From Granulosicoccus sp. (GTDB lineage Bacteria; Pseudomonadota; Gammaproteobacteria; Granulosicoccales; Granulosicoccaceae): a stretch of 64,000 bases of DNA. The notes beneath the pieces were generated by a model, which saw nothing but the letters and a program-made list of their open reading frames with translations, had not been told where the DNA came from and searched no databases. Positions 20,348 through 29,467 of the stretch are shown here, in pieces. How positions within the stretch are numbered: the stretch's first letter is position 1; every line of letters starts with the position of its first letter. Location of the stretch: the NCBI GenBank assembly GCA_023301795.1, contig JALZVU010000139.1:1-64000 (forward strand), in the 5' to 3' direction. The translations under genes and the position numbers were made by a program.

Positions 20348-20364
20348 CAGTACTAGCAGTACTG
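20348..20364. other. Perfect short palindrome in the ctaA/comEA-like gap
   Basis: CAGTACT-agc-AGTACTG, a perfect 7-bp inverted repeat with a 3-nt loop, lies in the 229-nt gap downstream of ctaA and upstream of the ComEA-like gene on the minus strand. It may be an operator or a weak hairpin; no T-run follows. Confidence 0.3.
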
Positions 20365-20485
20365 CTCGCCTTAAACATGCATGCCGCGCAGGCATTCAGG
20401 GACCTGCACAACAGAAATTAATCGGCTACGCGCAATCCCCGTTCAGCCTCATAGGCACCATGCTGTGGGCGCCCACACTTAACCG

Positions 20486-21505
20486 TCACACTGAACCAGC
20501 AGGCAAACCCAGACCGCCTTGCGGCACAGCCCCCGTTGGTCTTATCTCACGCGCATGCTGCACAACCAGCAAAATGGCAAGTTGAGTCCCGAAAATCACG
20601 GACGCCAACCAAAGATGCATGGGCTGCGAGAAAATCGGCACATGCAGACGATCCATGCTCATACCTATAGCGATTGCCCCGGCCAAGAATGCAACCAATG
20701 CGATGCTAAGTTTGCGCAGCAGCGCAGAATTTGAGTGTGTAAGAACACAATAGGCAAGCCAGGCATTCAGAGCGACTAGCGGTATCGAGTAGTATTTATG
20801 CAGTGAGAAAACCAAAGGCAGATTATCGATCCACAAATGCCTGTCATCATGGTCAAGGCTGCGCGCAATCAAATCCATCGACTCACGCACTTGCGTACCC
20901 ATCACCAGTTGCAACAGCCCTGCCCCCATAGCAACGAGCATTAACGGGTAAAACAATCGCGGCATTTTCTCCACGTTGATCAGTTTGTAGCGCTCACGCC
21001 CAGAACGCACCAGTGCTGCTATCACAATCCCCACGATTACCTGAGCGAGTAACATGTGAATGGTAATCATGCCCACCATCAGATTACTGGCCACAACCTT
21101 CGCTCCAAGCCAGCCCTGCACCCCGACAAGAATAAACCCTGCCAGCGAGTACCAGAAAACCCGCGGTTCTGAGCGTCGAAACGGGATGGAAAACAGCAGC
21201 GTTAATAAAATGGTGAATCCGGTGAACACGCCCAGCAGACGATTGACGTATTCAGTCCAGGTTTTTTGCACGTTGAATGTCGTCTCGGCGTAGCCCCTAT
21301 TAGCGTAGATCTGCTGATAATCTGCGGGCAGCTGAGACTCGTGCGTTGGTGGAATCCACTGGCCAAAGCAGGTTGGCCAATCGGGACAGCCCATCCCAGA
21401 GCCTGTGGCGCGAACAATACCGCCCACCATAATGAGTGCGTAAATGGTGGCCACTGTTAAGGCGGCGCACCACCAGAAACGGGTTCTCGTGATGGGACTT
21501 GGCAT
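20486..21505 (-). CDS. ctaA: Heme A synthase (COX15/CtaA family)
   Basis: A 339-aa membrane protein with about eight transmembrane helices that oxidises heme O to heme A for aa3-type cytochrome oxidase. The first helix has the conserved VGGIVRATGSGMGCPDWPTCFGQWIPP segment with a cysteine pair, then TWTEYVNRLLGVFTG. Heme-ligand histidines occur in the helices (IHMLLAQ, LVFSLHKYYSI). Cytochrome oxidase and heme O synthase (ctaB) are not adjacent here, although they often are. It implies aerobic respiration with an aa3-type oxidase. Confidence 0.93.
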   Translation of the reverse strand: MPSPITRTRFWWCAALTVATIYALIMVGGIVRATGSGMGCPDWPTCFGQWIPPTHESQLPADYQQIYANRGYAETTFNVQKTWTEYVNRLLGVFTGFTILLTLLFSIPFRRSEPRVFWYSLAGFILVGVQGWLGAKVVASNLMVGMITIHMLLAQVIVGIVIAALVRSGRERYKLINVEKMPRLFYPLMLVAMGAGLLQLVMGTQVRESMDLIARSLDHDDRHLWIDNLPLVFSLHKYYSIPLVALNAWLAYCVLTHSNSALLRKLSIALVAFLAGAIAIGMSMDRLHVPIFSQPMHLWLASVIFGTQLAILLVVQHAREIRPTGAVPQGGLGLPAGSV

Positions 21506-21672
21506 GACGGCTCGACAGACCTATTGGCAGGGTATAGCGGAACTTCTAAGGATACTACGCATTACGCAAGGGCACAGCGCACGGATCGAAAGATCAAACA
21601 CCAATCCCGGTGAACTTTTGGCCCGTTGCGCCGATCTTAGCCTTCATCAAAACACCACCATCTTTAGCGACT

Positions 21673-22377
21673 ATGAAGAAACGATCATCCTTAGCAGGCG
21701 CCATCGCTGTGCTCGCACTGGCAGCCACTGCCCTACCATTTGCCGTTCAGGCCACCGGGGTTGCCAGTGATGGCACAAGTAAACAGCCGATCAGCGCTTT
21801 CGAACAAAATTCGCTGGATGGGTGGACAGAACGTAGCTTCGACGGAAACACACACTACGAACTTGTTAGTGAAGCAGGCGTGTCTGTTTTGAAAGGACAC
21901 ACCGTAAAGCAGGCCTCAATCCTATATCGCGAGAAGACGATCAATTTGCTTGAAAACCCCATCGTCAACTGGTCTTGGAAAATCGACCGCACCTACATGG
22001 GTATCAATGAGAAAGCACGTGAAGGTGATGATTTCCCGGCACGGCTCTATGTAGTAGCACAAACTGGATTTCTCCCCTGGGAAACAGTCGCCATCAATTA
22101 CGTGTGGGCATCAGAGTTGCCTATCGGCGAAATCTGGGCCAACCCGTTCACAGACAAAGCCAAAATGATTGCGATTCAATCTGGCGACAGCCAAGTGGGA
22201 ATGTGGACTGCACACTCACGTAACGTAGCGCAAGATTTCAAAACCCTGTTTGATCAGGACATCAAAGAACTTAGTGGCTACGCCGTGATGGTTGACGGAG
22301 ATAATGCGAAAGTAGAGGCGGTAGCGTGGTTTGGCGGAATTAGCTTCACTAGCTCGCAAACTGCACTCGCCGAGTAA
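21673..22377 (+). CDS. DUF3047 family secreted protein
   Basis: A 234-aa product from the ATG at 21673, which gives a clean signal peptide (MKKRSSLAGAIAVLALAATA...AVQA); the longer frame from 21610 adds 21 residues with no signal character. The mature part matches DUF3047: FEQNSLDGWTERSF, VNWSWKIDRTYMGINEKAREGDDFPARLYVV, NYVWASELPIGEIWANPF and AVMVDGDNAKVEAVAWFGGISFT. Predicted fold is a periplasmic beta-sandwich; no activity is known. Confidence 0.85.
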   Translation: MKKRSSLAGAIAVLALAATALPFAVQATGVASDGTSKQPISAFEQNSLDGWTERSFDGNTHYELVSEAGVSVLKGHTVKQASILYREKTINLLENPIVNWSWKIDRTYMGINEKAREGDDFPARLYVVAQTGFLPWETVAINYVWASELPIGEIWANPFTDKAKMIAIQSGDSQVGMWTAHSRNVAQDFKTLFDQDIKELSGYAVMVDGDNAKVEAVAWFGGISFTSSQTALAE

Positions 22378-22401
22378 GATAAAGGGTGCCCAGTAACGTG
22401 G

Positions 22402-23457
22402 TCAATTCAGACGGTTGCCGCCCTGCGCGTCAAACAAATGAATATTGTCGGGATCGATAGAAAAACGTAACGTCTCGGTACCGGCGTCAAACCTGTGGAT
22501 ACCCGGCAGGTTGGCCGTAAAAGCATCATCCGACCCCTGTAACTTGCCATGTAACAGGGTGTTGGCTCCCAGCGGTTCTGCCAAAGAAACAGTAAAGTGC
22601 AACGGTCCATCAGGATCGGTAATGAGATGCTCTGGGCGAATTCCAACGCGTACCGCTACGTCCAGAGCACTATCTACCGGTAATACGGCGCCGTTGGTCA
22701 GCGTGGCATGACCACCATTGAGTTGAGCTGTCAGAATATTCATGGATGGGCTACCAATAAACTGCGCAGCAAAGAGTGTCTGTGGTTGCTCATAAACATC
22801 CAATGGCGTTCCTACTTGCTCGGCGAACCCTGCGTTCATGACGATCATCCGATCAGCCATGGTCATGGCTTCCACCTGATCATGGGTCACGTAAAGTGAG
22901 GTAATGCCAAGTTTTGCTTGCAGCTCCTTGATCTCAAGCCGCATCTGTACCCGTAGTTTTGCATCAAGATTCGACAAAGGTTCATCGAACAAAAATACTG
23001 ACGGCTTGCGCACAATGGCCCGCCCCATTGCAACCCGTTGGCGTTGGCCACCAGACAATTCTTTGGGTTTGCGATCCAGATAGTCTTCGAGCTGCAGCAT
23101 CCGGGCAGCTTCAGCCACTTTGACTTCGATCTCATCTTTGGACAGTTTGGCAATCTTCAAACTGTAGGCCATGTTCTGCCGAACCGACATGTGCGGATAC
23201 AACGCGTAATTCTGAAACACCATCGCAATGTCGCGATCCATGGGTTCCTTTTCATTTACCCGCACATTGTTGATTCGGACCTCGCCCTCGCTGACTGATT
23301 CCAACCCACCCACCATGCGTAACAGGGTGGATTTACCACAACCCGACGGGCCAACAATGACGATGAATTCCCCATCTTCGATATCAACACTCACGCCATG
23401 AATGACCTGCGTTGACCCGAAGCGCTTTTTAACGTTCTCTAAGTGTACCTGTGCCAT
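22402..23457 (-). CDS. ugpC: sn-Glycerol-3-phosphate ABC transporter ATP-binding protein UgpC
   Basis: A 351-aa MalK-type ATPase with Walker A GPSGCGKST (about residues 37-45), Q-loop, signature LSGGQRQRVAMGRAI, Walker B VFLFDEPLSNLDAKL, the switch histidine in YVTHDQVEAMT, and a C-terminal OB-like regulatory domain. It powers the UgpA/UgpE permease. It is last in the ugpB-ugpA-ugpE-ugpC order, 6 nt after ugpE. MalK-type ATPases are often interchangeable; the assignment rests on the operon. Confidence 0.95.
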   Translation of the reverse strand: MAQVHLENVKKRFGSTQVIHGVSVDIEDGEFIVIVGPSGCGKSTLLRMVGGLESVSEGEVRINNVRVNEKEPMDRDIAMVFQNYALYPHMSVRQNMAYSLKIAKLSKDEIEVKVAEAARMLQLEDYLDRKPKELSGGQRQRVAMGRAIVRKPSVFLFDEPLSNLDAKLRVQMRLEIKELQAKLGITSLYVTHDQVEAMTMADRMIVMNAGFAEQVGTPLDVYEQPQTLFAAQFIGSPSMNILTAQLNGGHATLTNGAVLPVDSALDVAVRVGIRPEHLITDPDGPLHFTVSLAEPLGANTLLHGKLQGSDDAFTANLPGIHRFDAGTETLRFSIDPDNIHLFDAQGGNRLN

Positions 23458-23463
23458 CGTCTT

Positions 23464-24351
23464 CTATTTCTCGCTATCCACAAGACCACTGATAAACAAT
23501 TTTTGCATGGAGACCACCACAATAACCGGCGGTATCATTGCCAATATGGAGGTGGCCATAATCACCGGCCAATCCGCTGTGTCATCACCTGACGGAAACA
23601 TCTGCTTAATCCCCATCACGATGGTGTTCATGTCTGGCTCTGTTGTTATCAGTAGCGGCCATAGGTACTGGTTCCAACCATAGATAAACAGAATCACAAA
23701 CAACGCAGCGATATTGGTTCGGCTCATGGGCACCACAATGTCGATGAAAAAACGCATCGGCCGTGCACCATCCACTCGAGCCGCCTCGGCGAGCTCATCA
23801 GGGATAGTCATGAAGAATTGCCGGAATAAAAATGTTGCTGTAGCTGATGCGATCAATGGAAAGATAAGCCCAGAATAACTATTGAGCATTCCAAAGCCTG
23901 CTACCACCTCGTAGGTTGGCACGATACGAACCTCTACGGGCAACATCAAGGTGATAAAAATTATCCAGAAAAACAGGCTTTTTCCGGGGAAACGAAAATA
24001 CACAATGGCAAATGCCGATAACAAGGAGATGACGATTTTGCCGAAGGCAATTCCCAAAGCCATGATCAACGAGTTGATCAACATGGTAGTCACAGGGATA
24101 TTGACACCTGAAAACAATGCCCGCTTGTAGTTCTCAAAAAAGTGATCGCCTGGCATCAATGGCATTGGTGGAGTCACGATGGCTTCCTGGGTGACTGTGG
24201 ACGCAACAAAGGCCAGCCAGATGGGGAAAAACACAAAAAAGATACCAATGAGCATCAGTACATGCGTGAGCCAGAGTGAACTGCCTTTCTTCTCGACCAT
24301 GCCAGGTGCGGGGTCGCCTTTCAGGGGCTTCACGTTTGATACACCGCTCAT
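23464..24351 (-). CDS. ugpE: sn-Glycerol-3-phosphate ABC transporter permease UgpE
   Basis: A 295-aa inner-membrane permease of the MalG type with about six transmembrane helices. The EAA loop that docks on UgpC reads [23 protein letters not shown] (about residues 187-209). The [30 protein letters not shown] segment is typical of UgpE. The start codon overlaps the ugpA stop by one base, implying tight coupling. Confidence 0.95.
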   Translation of the reverse strand: MSGVSNVKPLKGDPAPGMVEKKGSSLWLTHVLMLIGIFFVFFPIWLAFVASTVTQEAIVTPPMPLMPGDHFFENYKRALFSGVNIPVTTMLINSLIMALGIAFGKIVISLLSAFAIVYFRFPGKSLFFWIIFITLMLPVEVRIVPTYEVVAGFGMLNSYSGLIFPLIASATATFLFRQFFMTIPDELAEAARVDGARPMRFFIDIVVPMSRTNIAALFVILFIYGWNQYLWPLLITTEPDMNTIVMGIKQMFPSGDDTADWPVIMATSILAMIPPVIVVVSMQKLFISGLVDSEK

Positions 24352-25232
24352 CAGTAATGCACCTTTTTCTCAACGAACTTGAACTGCAGCACCGTTAGAG
24401 TGCCCACCACCACCAATAAGATCACAGACTGAGCAGCAGATGAGCCCAGATCCTGACCAACAAACCCATCTTTGAATACCTTATAAACCAGGATGGTTGT
24501 AGCCTGCTGCGGACCGCCAGCAGTGATGGTGTGTATGACGCCAAATGTTTCAAAAAACGCGTACACGATATTAACCACCAACAGAAAGAACGTCGTTGGC
24601 GATAACAATGGCAATACAATCGTGAAGAAGCGTCTCCAGAATCGGGCACCATCGATAGCCGCAGCTTCAATGACCGAACGTGGCACAGCCTGCAACGCGG
24701 CGAAGAAAAACAGAAAGTTGTAGCTTATGCGGCCCCAGGCCGATGACACAACCACAAGACCCATCGCTTCGGTCTCATTCAACACGTGGTTCCAGTCATA
24801 ACCCAACTGACCAAGGTACCAGGACACAACGCCTACGCGCGTGTTGAACATGAACAACCAGAGTACACCGGCTATTGCGGGTGCCACCGCGTATGGCCAG
24901 ATCAGCAAGGTTCGGTAAGTGGATGCGCCTTTGATCAGGCGATCAGCAAGCACTGCCAGAAATAACGCTGGCACCATCGACACCACAGTAACCAAGGTGG
25001 AGAAAAGAGCAGTGGTTGCAAACGAGGCCCGATAGAATTTATCGGAGAGTAGATATTCAAAATTCTCCAGACCAACAAACTGTGTAGACAAGCCAAAAGG
25101 ATCTGGAATAAATAACGACTGCCAGACAGCTTGTCCAGCCGGATAGAAAAAGAAAACAGCCGATATCAGTATTTGAGGGAAAATCAGGCAGAACGGCAAC
25201 AACCAGCCGTTGAACGTCACACGTTTTTCCAT
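24351..25232 (-). CDS. ugpA: sn-Glycerol-3-phosphate ABC transporter permease UgpA
   Basis: A 293-aa MalF-type permease with about six membrane helices. It opens with [38 protein letters not shown] and has the EAA loop [26 protein letters not shown]. It pairs with UgpE. It lies 144 nt after ugpB, a gap that contains a strong terminator-like hairpin, so permease expression is probably lower than that of the binding protein. Confidence 0.95.
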   Translation of the reverse strand: MEKRVTFNGWLLPFCLIFPQILISAVFFFYPAGQAVWQSLFIPDPFGLSTQFVGLENFEYLLSDKFYRASFATTALFSTLVTVVSMVPALFLAVLADRLIKGASTYRTLLIWPYAVAPAIAGVLWLFMFNTRVGVVSWYLGQLGYDWNHVLNETEAMGLVVVSSAWGRISYNFLFFFAALQAVPRSVIEAAAIDGARFWRRFFTIVLPLLSPTTFFLLVVNIVYAFFETFGVIHTITAGGPQQATTILVYKVFKDGFVGQDLGSSAAQSVILLVVVGTLTVLQFKFVEKKVHY

Positions 25233-25314
25233 GATCCTGCCTCAGTTGCTGCTGGTCGTTGGACAACGGCTGCGAAAAGGTGAACTCGCGGCCATTGCTT
25301 TACATCATTCATGG

Positions 25315-25353
25315 CACACGAAAAACGACCTGGGCTGCAACACGCAGCCCAGG
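25315..25353 (-). terminator. Intrinsic-terminator-like hairpin between ugpB and ugpA
   Basis: A perfect 10-bp stem, CCTGGGCTGC/GCAGCCCAGG, with a 5-nt loop spans 25329-25353. On the minus strand it is followed by TCGTTTTTCG. It sits 24 nt after the ugpB stop and inside the operon, so it likely acts as a partial terminator or 3' stabiliser that raises ugpB over ugpAEC. Confidence 0.75.
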
Positions 25354-25376
25354 CTTGAACTCACTACAGAGAAAAA

Positions 25377-26690
25377 TTACTTGCTGGCTCGCTCAAAGCG
25401 ACGCAACAGCTGATTACCACGCTCAACAGCGCTGTCCATCGCAGCCTGTGCATCTTTATCACCTGTCCATACCGCTTCTAATTCTTCATCGATGATGCCA
25501 CGGATCTGATCGAATGATCCCAAACGCAAGCCTTTTGAATTAGCCGTAGGCTCTTTCGCAGTCATTTGAATACCAGCGATTTCTGTACCCGGATTAGCGT
25601 CGTAAAAACCCTCTTCTTCGGTCTTTATGCCAGCAGCTAAAGTGATCGGCAGGTAGCCGGTATTTTGATGCCATTTGGCCTGAATGTCTGTTGAAGAAAC
25701 AAAGTTAAGGAATTCAGCAACGCCTTTGTATTCTTCAGATTCATGACCTTCCATAACCCAAAGCGATGCACCACCAATAATAGTATTCTGGGGAGCACCA
25801 TCTACACCGTCCCAGTAAGGCAAGGGCCTTACAGAAAAGTCGAACTGAGCTTCAGAGCTGATGCCGGCGTAGCCAGCCGAAGACTCAGTGAACAGAGCAC
25901 ATGCTCCAGCACGAAAATCTGCACCACCTTCGTTCCGGCGCCCCTTGTAGATGAACTTGCCCTCTTTTGCCCAATCGCCCATTGCTTGGATGTGCTGTAC
26001 TTGCGCTGCACCATTAAAGCTCAGCTCAGTATCTGTTCCAGCAAAGCCGTTGTCTTTTGTGGCAAACGGGATGTCATGGTAGGCAGAAAAGTTTTCCAGA
26101 TGAATCCAACTTTGCCATGCGGTTGTTAGTGGACATTCACTGCCTGACTCTTTTAGCGTATCAAGCACATCACCGACTTTCTGCCATGTGGAAAGATCAA
26201 CATTTTCCTCAATACCGGCAGCTTTCAAAGCGTCGTTGTTCACCCAAAGCACAGGCGTGGATGAGTTGAATGGCAGTGACAGCATGTTGCCATCAGTTGA
26301 GGTGTAGTAGCCCTTTACAGATCCGATGTAGGCATCCTGGTCAAAGTCTGCCTCGGCGTCGGCCATAACCTGATAAATAGGCTTGACGGCACCTTTGGCA
26401 CCCATCATCGTGGCTGTACCAACTTCAAACACCATTAACAAATGCGGCTGCTCGTCAGCACGAAATGCTGCAATACCCGCGTTCAGAGTCTCTGAGTAGT
26501 TACCCTTGTGCGATGCAACTACCGTGTAGTCAGACTGACTGCTGTTGAATGTTTCTACCTGTTCGGCAACCAACTCACCCAGGCGGCCTGTAAACGCATG
26601 CCAGAACTGGACTTCCGTGGCGGCCATGGCGGGCGCCGCAGCACTTGCCATCATCGCCGAGGCAATGGTCGCTAAAGCAAATTTCTTCAT
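25377..26690 (-). CDS. ugpB: sn-Glycerol-3-phosphate-binding protein UgpB
   Basis: A 437-aa periplasmic solute-binding protein starting at MKKFALATIASAMMASAAAPAMA (ATG at 26690 with GGAGGA seven bases upstream; a longer frame from 26702 is less likely). The mature protein follows E. coli UgpB almost motif for motif: FWHAFTGRLGELV, GNYSETLNAGIAAFRA, FEVGTATMM, LPFNSSTPVLWVNNDA, APQNTIIGGASLWVM, TGYLPIT, KGLRLGSFDQIRGIIDEELEAVWTG and AVERGNQLLRRFE. It captures glycerol-3-phosphate and glycerophosphodiesters as phosphate or carbon source. UgpQ is not nearby. Confidence 0.97.
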   Translation of the reverse strand: MKKFALATIASAMMASAAAPAMAATEVQFWHAFTGRLGELVAEQVETFNSSQSDYTVVASHKGNYSETLNAGIAAFRADEQPHLLMVFEVGTATMMGAKGAVKPIYQVMADAEADFDQDAYIGSVKGYYTSTDGNMLSLPFNSSTPVLWVNNDALKAAGIEENVDLSTWQKVGDVLDTLKESGSECPLTTAWQSWIHLENFSAYHDIPFATKDNGFAGTDTELSFNGAAQVQHIQAMGDWAKEGKFIYKGRRNEGGADFRAGACALFTESSAGYAGISSEAQFDFSVRPLPYWDGVDGAPQNTIIGGASLWVMEGHESEEYKGVAEFLNFVSSTDIQAKWHQNTGYLPITLAAGIKTEEEGFYDANPGTEIAGIQMTAKEPTANSKGLRLGSFDQIRGIIDEELEAVWTGDKDAQAAMDSAVERGNQLLRRFERASK

Positions 26691-26780
26691 GTACTCCTCC
26701 AATTGGAAATATTAGGACGTGCGCCTTGTTGCCTGCTTGTGCAGGTCTACGCCACCGAGTCGCCTTTTGGAGTTCCATTC

Positions 26781-26803
26781 AAAAAAGCTCCTGTATGAGG
26801 AGC
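26781..26803 (-). terminator. Intrinsic terminator in the ugpB leader (candidate attenuator)
   Basis: On the minus strand GCTCCT-catac-AGGAGC is followed at once by TTTTTT. It lies between a candidate promoter (26849-26877) and the ugpB ATG at 26690. It either attenuates ugp transcription or ends read-through from the anti-sigma gene whose stop is at 27079. The stem is only 6 bp plus a G-U pair. Confidence 0.6.
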
Positions 26804-26848
26804 CTTTACTGTTAAGAATGCCGAGGTGACAACACTGCACGATGTTGG

Positions 26849-26877
26849 TTCATAACGTAGGTGATATTACATCACAA
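26849..26877 (-). promoter_or_regulatory. Candidate ugpB promoter with overlapping GTGAT-N5-ATCAC palindrome
   Basis: Minus-strand TTGTGA (26872-26877) and TATGAA (26849-26854) are 17 bp apart, each matching the sigma-70 hexamers at 4 of 6. The palindrome GTGATATTACATCAC (26861-26875) covers the -35 and spacer, where a repressor would block polymerase. No Pho box was recognised, although ugp is PhoB-controlled in E. coli. All matches were made by eye. Confidence 0.45.
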
Positions 26878-26986
26878 ATATTACAACAATGGCCGGCAAT
26901 TTACTGACATATCGCAAAGCTTGCAGAAGCGACCTACTTTCAATCGCCCTGATGTATGGCCCGATTATTCACATCCTGAACGTTCA

Positions 26987-27020
26987 GCGAAGGCGCCGAG
27001 TGTTATCAACGCGCCTTCGC
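26987..27020. other. Hairpin downstream of the anti-sigma gene
   Basis: GCGAAGGCGC (26987-26996) and GCGCCTTCGC (27011-27020) make a perfect 10-bp stem with a 14-nt loop. The 12-nt palindrome CTGAACGTTCAG overlaps its left side (26977-26988), and a smaller stem TGCCGT-cgca-ACGGCA lies at 27042-27057. This cluster follows the anti-sigma stop codon (27079) and probably protects or ends that transcript. Confidence 0.5.
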
Positions 27021-27078
27021 AGTACCAAAAGTCTGACCTGTTGCCGTCGCAACGGCATTTGGTGGTGAGTGTTCAGGT

Positions 27079-27966
27079 CTAGATATCAGATCGCGCTTTG
27101 ACTATAAACGCGCGAGTCACTACAGGACCATGAGCTGGGCCTGGAACGCCGCCCAGAGATTCAATACTGATAGCAAATTCTGTAGCCTCCTCAATGCCGA
27201 CAGGCAGGTCGAAGGTTATGCTCTCACCCGCAACATTAGGAACAAGCCCGACAGATTGAACGCCTGCTTCCCCGGACAACACCATCCACAGCTGATGATC
27301 CTGTTCAGCCGTCAACTGCGGCTCACCGACAACCGTTATTGAAACCCTGCCTGTGCTAACCGTGCCACCCCTATCAGATGGCGCGGAATAGGTCACAGTC
27401 CAGAGCGGCTGCAGCTCTTCACTTTGCAACACAGCCACTGTCTTCCCTATATCGGGTTGTGCGTATTGTCTGGCGATATAGTCAGGGCCCAATACCGCGA
27501 CTCCCACCAAGCTAGCCACAGCCATAAGCGTCGCCAGCTGCCAGTATCGAGCACGCTCGCGCCACTGCTCTAACGATGTAATCACAGAAGACGACGATGG
27601 AGCAGAACCTTGATTACGGGTACTTGCCACCTGAGTTGCAGGACGCGGTTGATTAATGATTGATGCATCATCACCTCGCTCAGTCAGCAATAGTTCACTT
27701 GAATCCAGCAGGTCCGTTATTGGCGTGGCTACTGTTTTTTCGCTATTAATACGGGCGATCACTTGAGTCAGCACATAAGCTGGCGGGTTCACCGGCACTG
27801 TGGATTTGTGCAGGGGATCGAGCCGTGACTCCCAGCGATGTACACGCGTTATCCAGTCTTCATCAATCTGATAAAGCCTGTCAAAAACCTTTCGATCTTC
27901 GTCAGAACTGATTCCCAGGACGTACTCTGCCGCAGCAAGGTCCCATTCACGCTCCTCAATACTCAT
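27079..27966 (-). CDS. Anti-sigma factor, RskA family
   Basis: A 295-aa protein with an N-terminal anti-sigma domain (EEREWDLAAAEYVLGISSDEDRKVFDRLYQIDEDWITRVHRWESRLDPL), a single membrane helix near residues 147-165 (LATLMAVASLVGVAVLG), and an exported RskA-type C-terminal domain (TAEQDHQLWMVLSGEAGVQSVGLVP...FAISIESLGGVPGPAHGPVV). It should hold the ECF sigma factor at the membrane until a periplasmic signal triggers proteolysis. It overlaps the sigma gene by 4 nt, matching the usual co-translated pair. Confidence 0.93.
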   Translation of the reverse strand: MSIEEREWDLAAAEYVLGISSDEDRKVFDRLYQIDEDWITRVHRWESRLDPLHKSTVPVNPPAYVLTQVIARINSEKTVATPITDLLDSSELLLTERGDDASIINQPRPATQVASTRNQGSAPSSSSVITSLEQWRERARYWQLATLMAVASLVGVAVLGPDYIARQYAQPDIGKTVAVLQSEELQPLWTVTYSAPSDRGGTVSTGRVSITVVGEPQLTAEQDHQLWMVLSGEAGVQSVGLVPNVAGESITFDLPVGIEEATEFAISIESLGGVPGPAHGPVVTRAFIVKARSDI

Positions 27967-28559
27967 TTTTCAAGGCACTCACGTAGGCTTGCCAACCCGC
28001 GTCGGACCCAGCTTTTGACGGTTCCTATCGGACGCTGTAACGACTCACTTATTTCTTGTTGAGTGTAGCCATCACAATACAGCCCGATGATGCATGCCTG
28101 CGTATCTGAGCTAAGTTCTTGCAAACATAGATTCAATCCTTCTACATCCTCAAATGTGTCGGCAAAATCACGCTCAGAGTTACGCCAGGTATCCGGGTTG
28201 AAATCGGCTAACTTCACACTGACATCAGCTCTTGTACCCGAACGTCGCAAGACATCCAACGCGTGGTTTCTAGCCAGACTGTTCAACCACGTCATCGGGG
28301 CGCCGTGCTTTGCGTCGAAGGTGCTAGCGTTTTTCCAGATTTTGAAAAATGTCTCTTGCAAGGCATCCTCAGCAATCTCTCTGTCTTTTAATATGCGCAG
28401 CTGTAGACCAAAAAGACGCGCTGAAACGACTTCAAACAGAGATTCCAGAGCAATCTGGTCACCCTCAGCAATAGTGTTGAGCAGCCGCTCGAGTGTCGCC
28501 TGTAGAGGTGGCGTATCACCGGCATTAAGCGGTTGGGGATTGTCAATAACGGTAGCCAT
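27963..28559 (-). CDS. ECF-type RNA polymerase sigma factor
   Basis: A 198-aa ECF sigma factor with region 2 (LFEVVSARLFGLQLRILKDREIAEDALQETFFKIWKNASTFDAKHGAPMTWLNSLARNHALDVLRR) and region 4 (ELSSDTQACIIGLYCDGYTQQEISESLQRPIGTVKSWVRRGLASLRECL). Being paired with an RskA-type anti-sigma factor, it belongs with the SigK-like (ECF19-type) group. Targets are unknown; such systems usually regulate themselves and answer envelope or oxidative stress. The upstream 469-nt gap carries repeats that may include its promoter. Confidence 0.95.
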   Translation of the reverse strand: MATVIDNPQPLNAGDTPPLQATLERLLNTIAEGDQIALESLFEVVSARLFGLQLRILKDREIAEDALQETFFKIWKNASTFDAKHGAPMTWLNSLARNHALDVLRRSGTRADVSVKLADFNPDTWRNSERDFADTFEDVEGLNLCLQELSSDTQACIIGLYCDGYTQQEISESLQRPIGTVKSWVRRGLASLRECLEK

Positions 28560-29028
28560 ATGATTCTGAACAACGGATTAAGCTCGGTGCGCTTATCCAA
28601 AGCCTAGATGTCCTCTCGGTGTGTGCTTCTGCTGGTAAATGATACCCGTGCTCGCTGCCGAACACACGGCTATTCCATCAGAATTACCGAAAAAACCCCT
28701 CAACAATATCTGTCTGCTACTGGCTCTAACGTTCAAGAGCCAGTCAGCTCGCTCACTACCCCACTCACCTACCTGCAACGACTTGCTCTTAGAGGCAACA
28801 GCGTTGGTTTTATACCAACGCTAGCTTCCTGATTTAAGTTCCCTGAAGCTTAAATTTATCGCGAACTCTGTTGACGCGAACTCTACTGACAAGACTGGAA
28901 AAAAGCCAACTCGCTTCCTCTGGTGCAAAGGGCCTTAATCGCTGATAATCTGAGATAGACTACTAGCATAAAGAGTCTTCTGCACACGCGCTAGACTGGT
29001 CCTTTCTCGCAAACAGCAAGCTACCCTT
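28560..29028. other. Non-coding gap with hairpin and tandem 15-nt repeat
   Basis: No supportable gene was seen in these 469 nt between the divergent ECF sigma gene and the VOC gene. They contain a perfect 9-bp hairpin AGCGTTGGT/ACCAACGCT (28800-28822), an ATTTAAG/CTTAAAT inverted pair just after it (about 28832-28855), and a tandem repeat GCGAACTCTGTTGAC / GCGAACTCTACTGAC (28861-28890). The repeat may hold binding sites for a regulator of either neighbour. Confidence 0.5.
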
Positions 29029-29415
29029 ATGCTCTCAGGAGTCTGTGTCGGTACCAACGATCTCCCCGCTGCCAGCACATTTTATGATGCGGTACTGGCC
29101 ACCCTAGGGATGAGCTGCGTATTTGAAAAATCACACGAGCGTGGGTACGCAGGCGCAGACGGTCGGATCACGTTCTGGGTTGTCATACCTTACAACGAGC
29201 AAACGGCTACCGCCGGCAACGGTACTCAAGTGATGTTCCATGCACCTGATGCTCAAGGTGTCAGGGACTTTCATGCTGCAGCGCTTACCGCTGGCGGTAC
29301 GGATGAGGGCCTACCGGGGCCACGCAATTACCATCCCGACTATTATGGAGCCTATGCCCGAGACCTCGATGGTAATAAACTACACGTGTCAATCAGCCTT
29401 GAAGACTCTCAATAG
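29029..29415 (+). CDS. VOC (glyoxalase/bleomycin resistance) family protein
   Basis: A 128-aa vicinal-oxygen-chelate protein with the paired beta-alpha-beta-beta-beta modules: GVCVGTNDLPAASTFYDAVLATLGM at the start and AAALTAGGTDEGLPGPRNYHPDYYGAYARDLDGNKLHVSI at the end. The end carries the Tyr/Asp-Gly-Asn features of the family. Metal ligands are only partly recognisable and no substrate can be given. It is followed 52 nt later by the Rieske-like gene in the same direction. Confidence 0.88.
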   Translation: MLSGVCVGTNDLPAASTFYDAVLATLGMSCVFEKSHERGYAGADGRITFWVVIPYNEQTATAGNGTQVMFHAPDAQGVRDFHAAALTAGGTDEGLPGPRNYHPDYYGAYARDLDGNKLHVSISLEDSQ

Positions 29416-29467
29416 GGCCCTAAGGCAATGACTCGGTTCTGAGTATTGATGTATGAGGAGGTGATTT

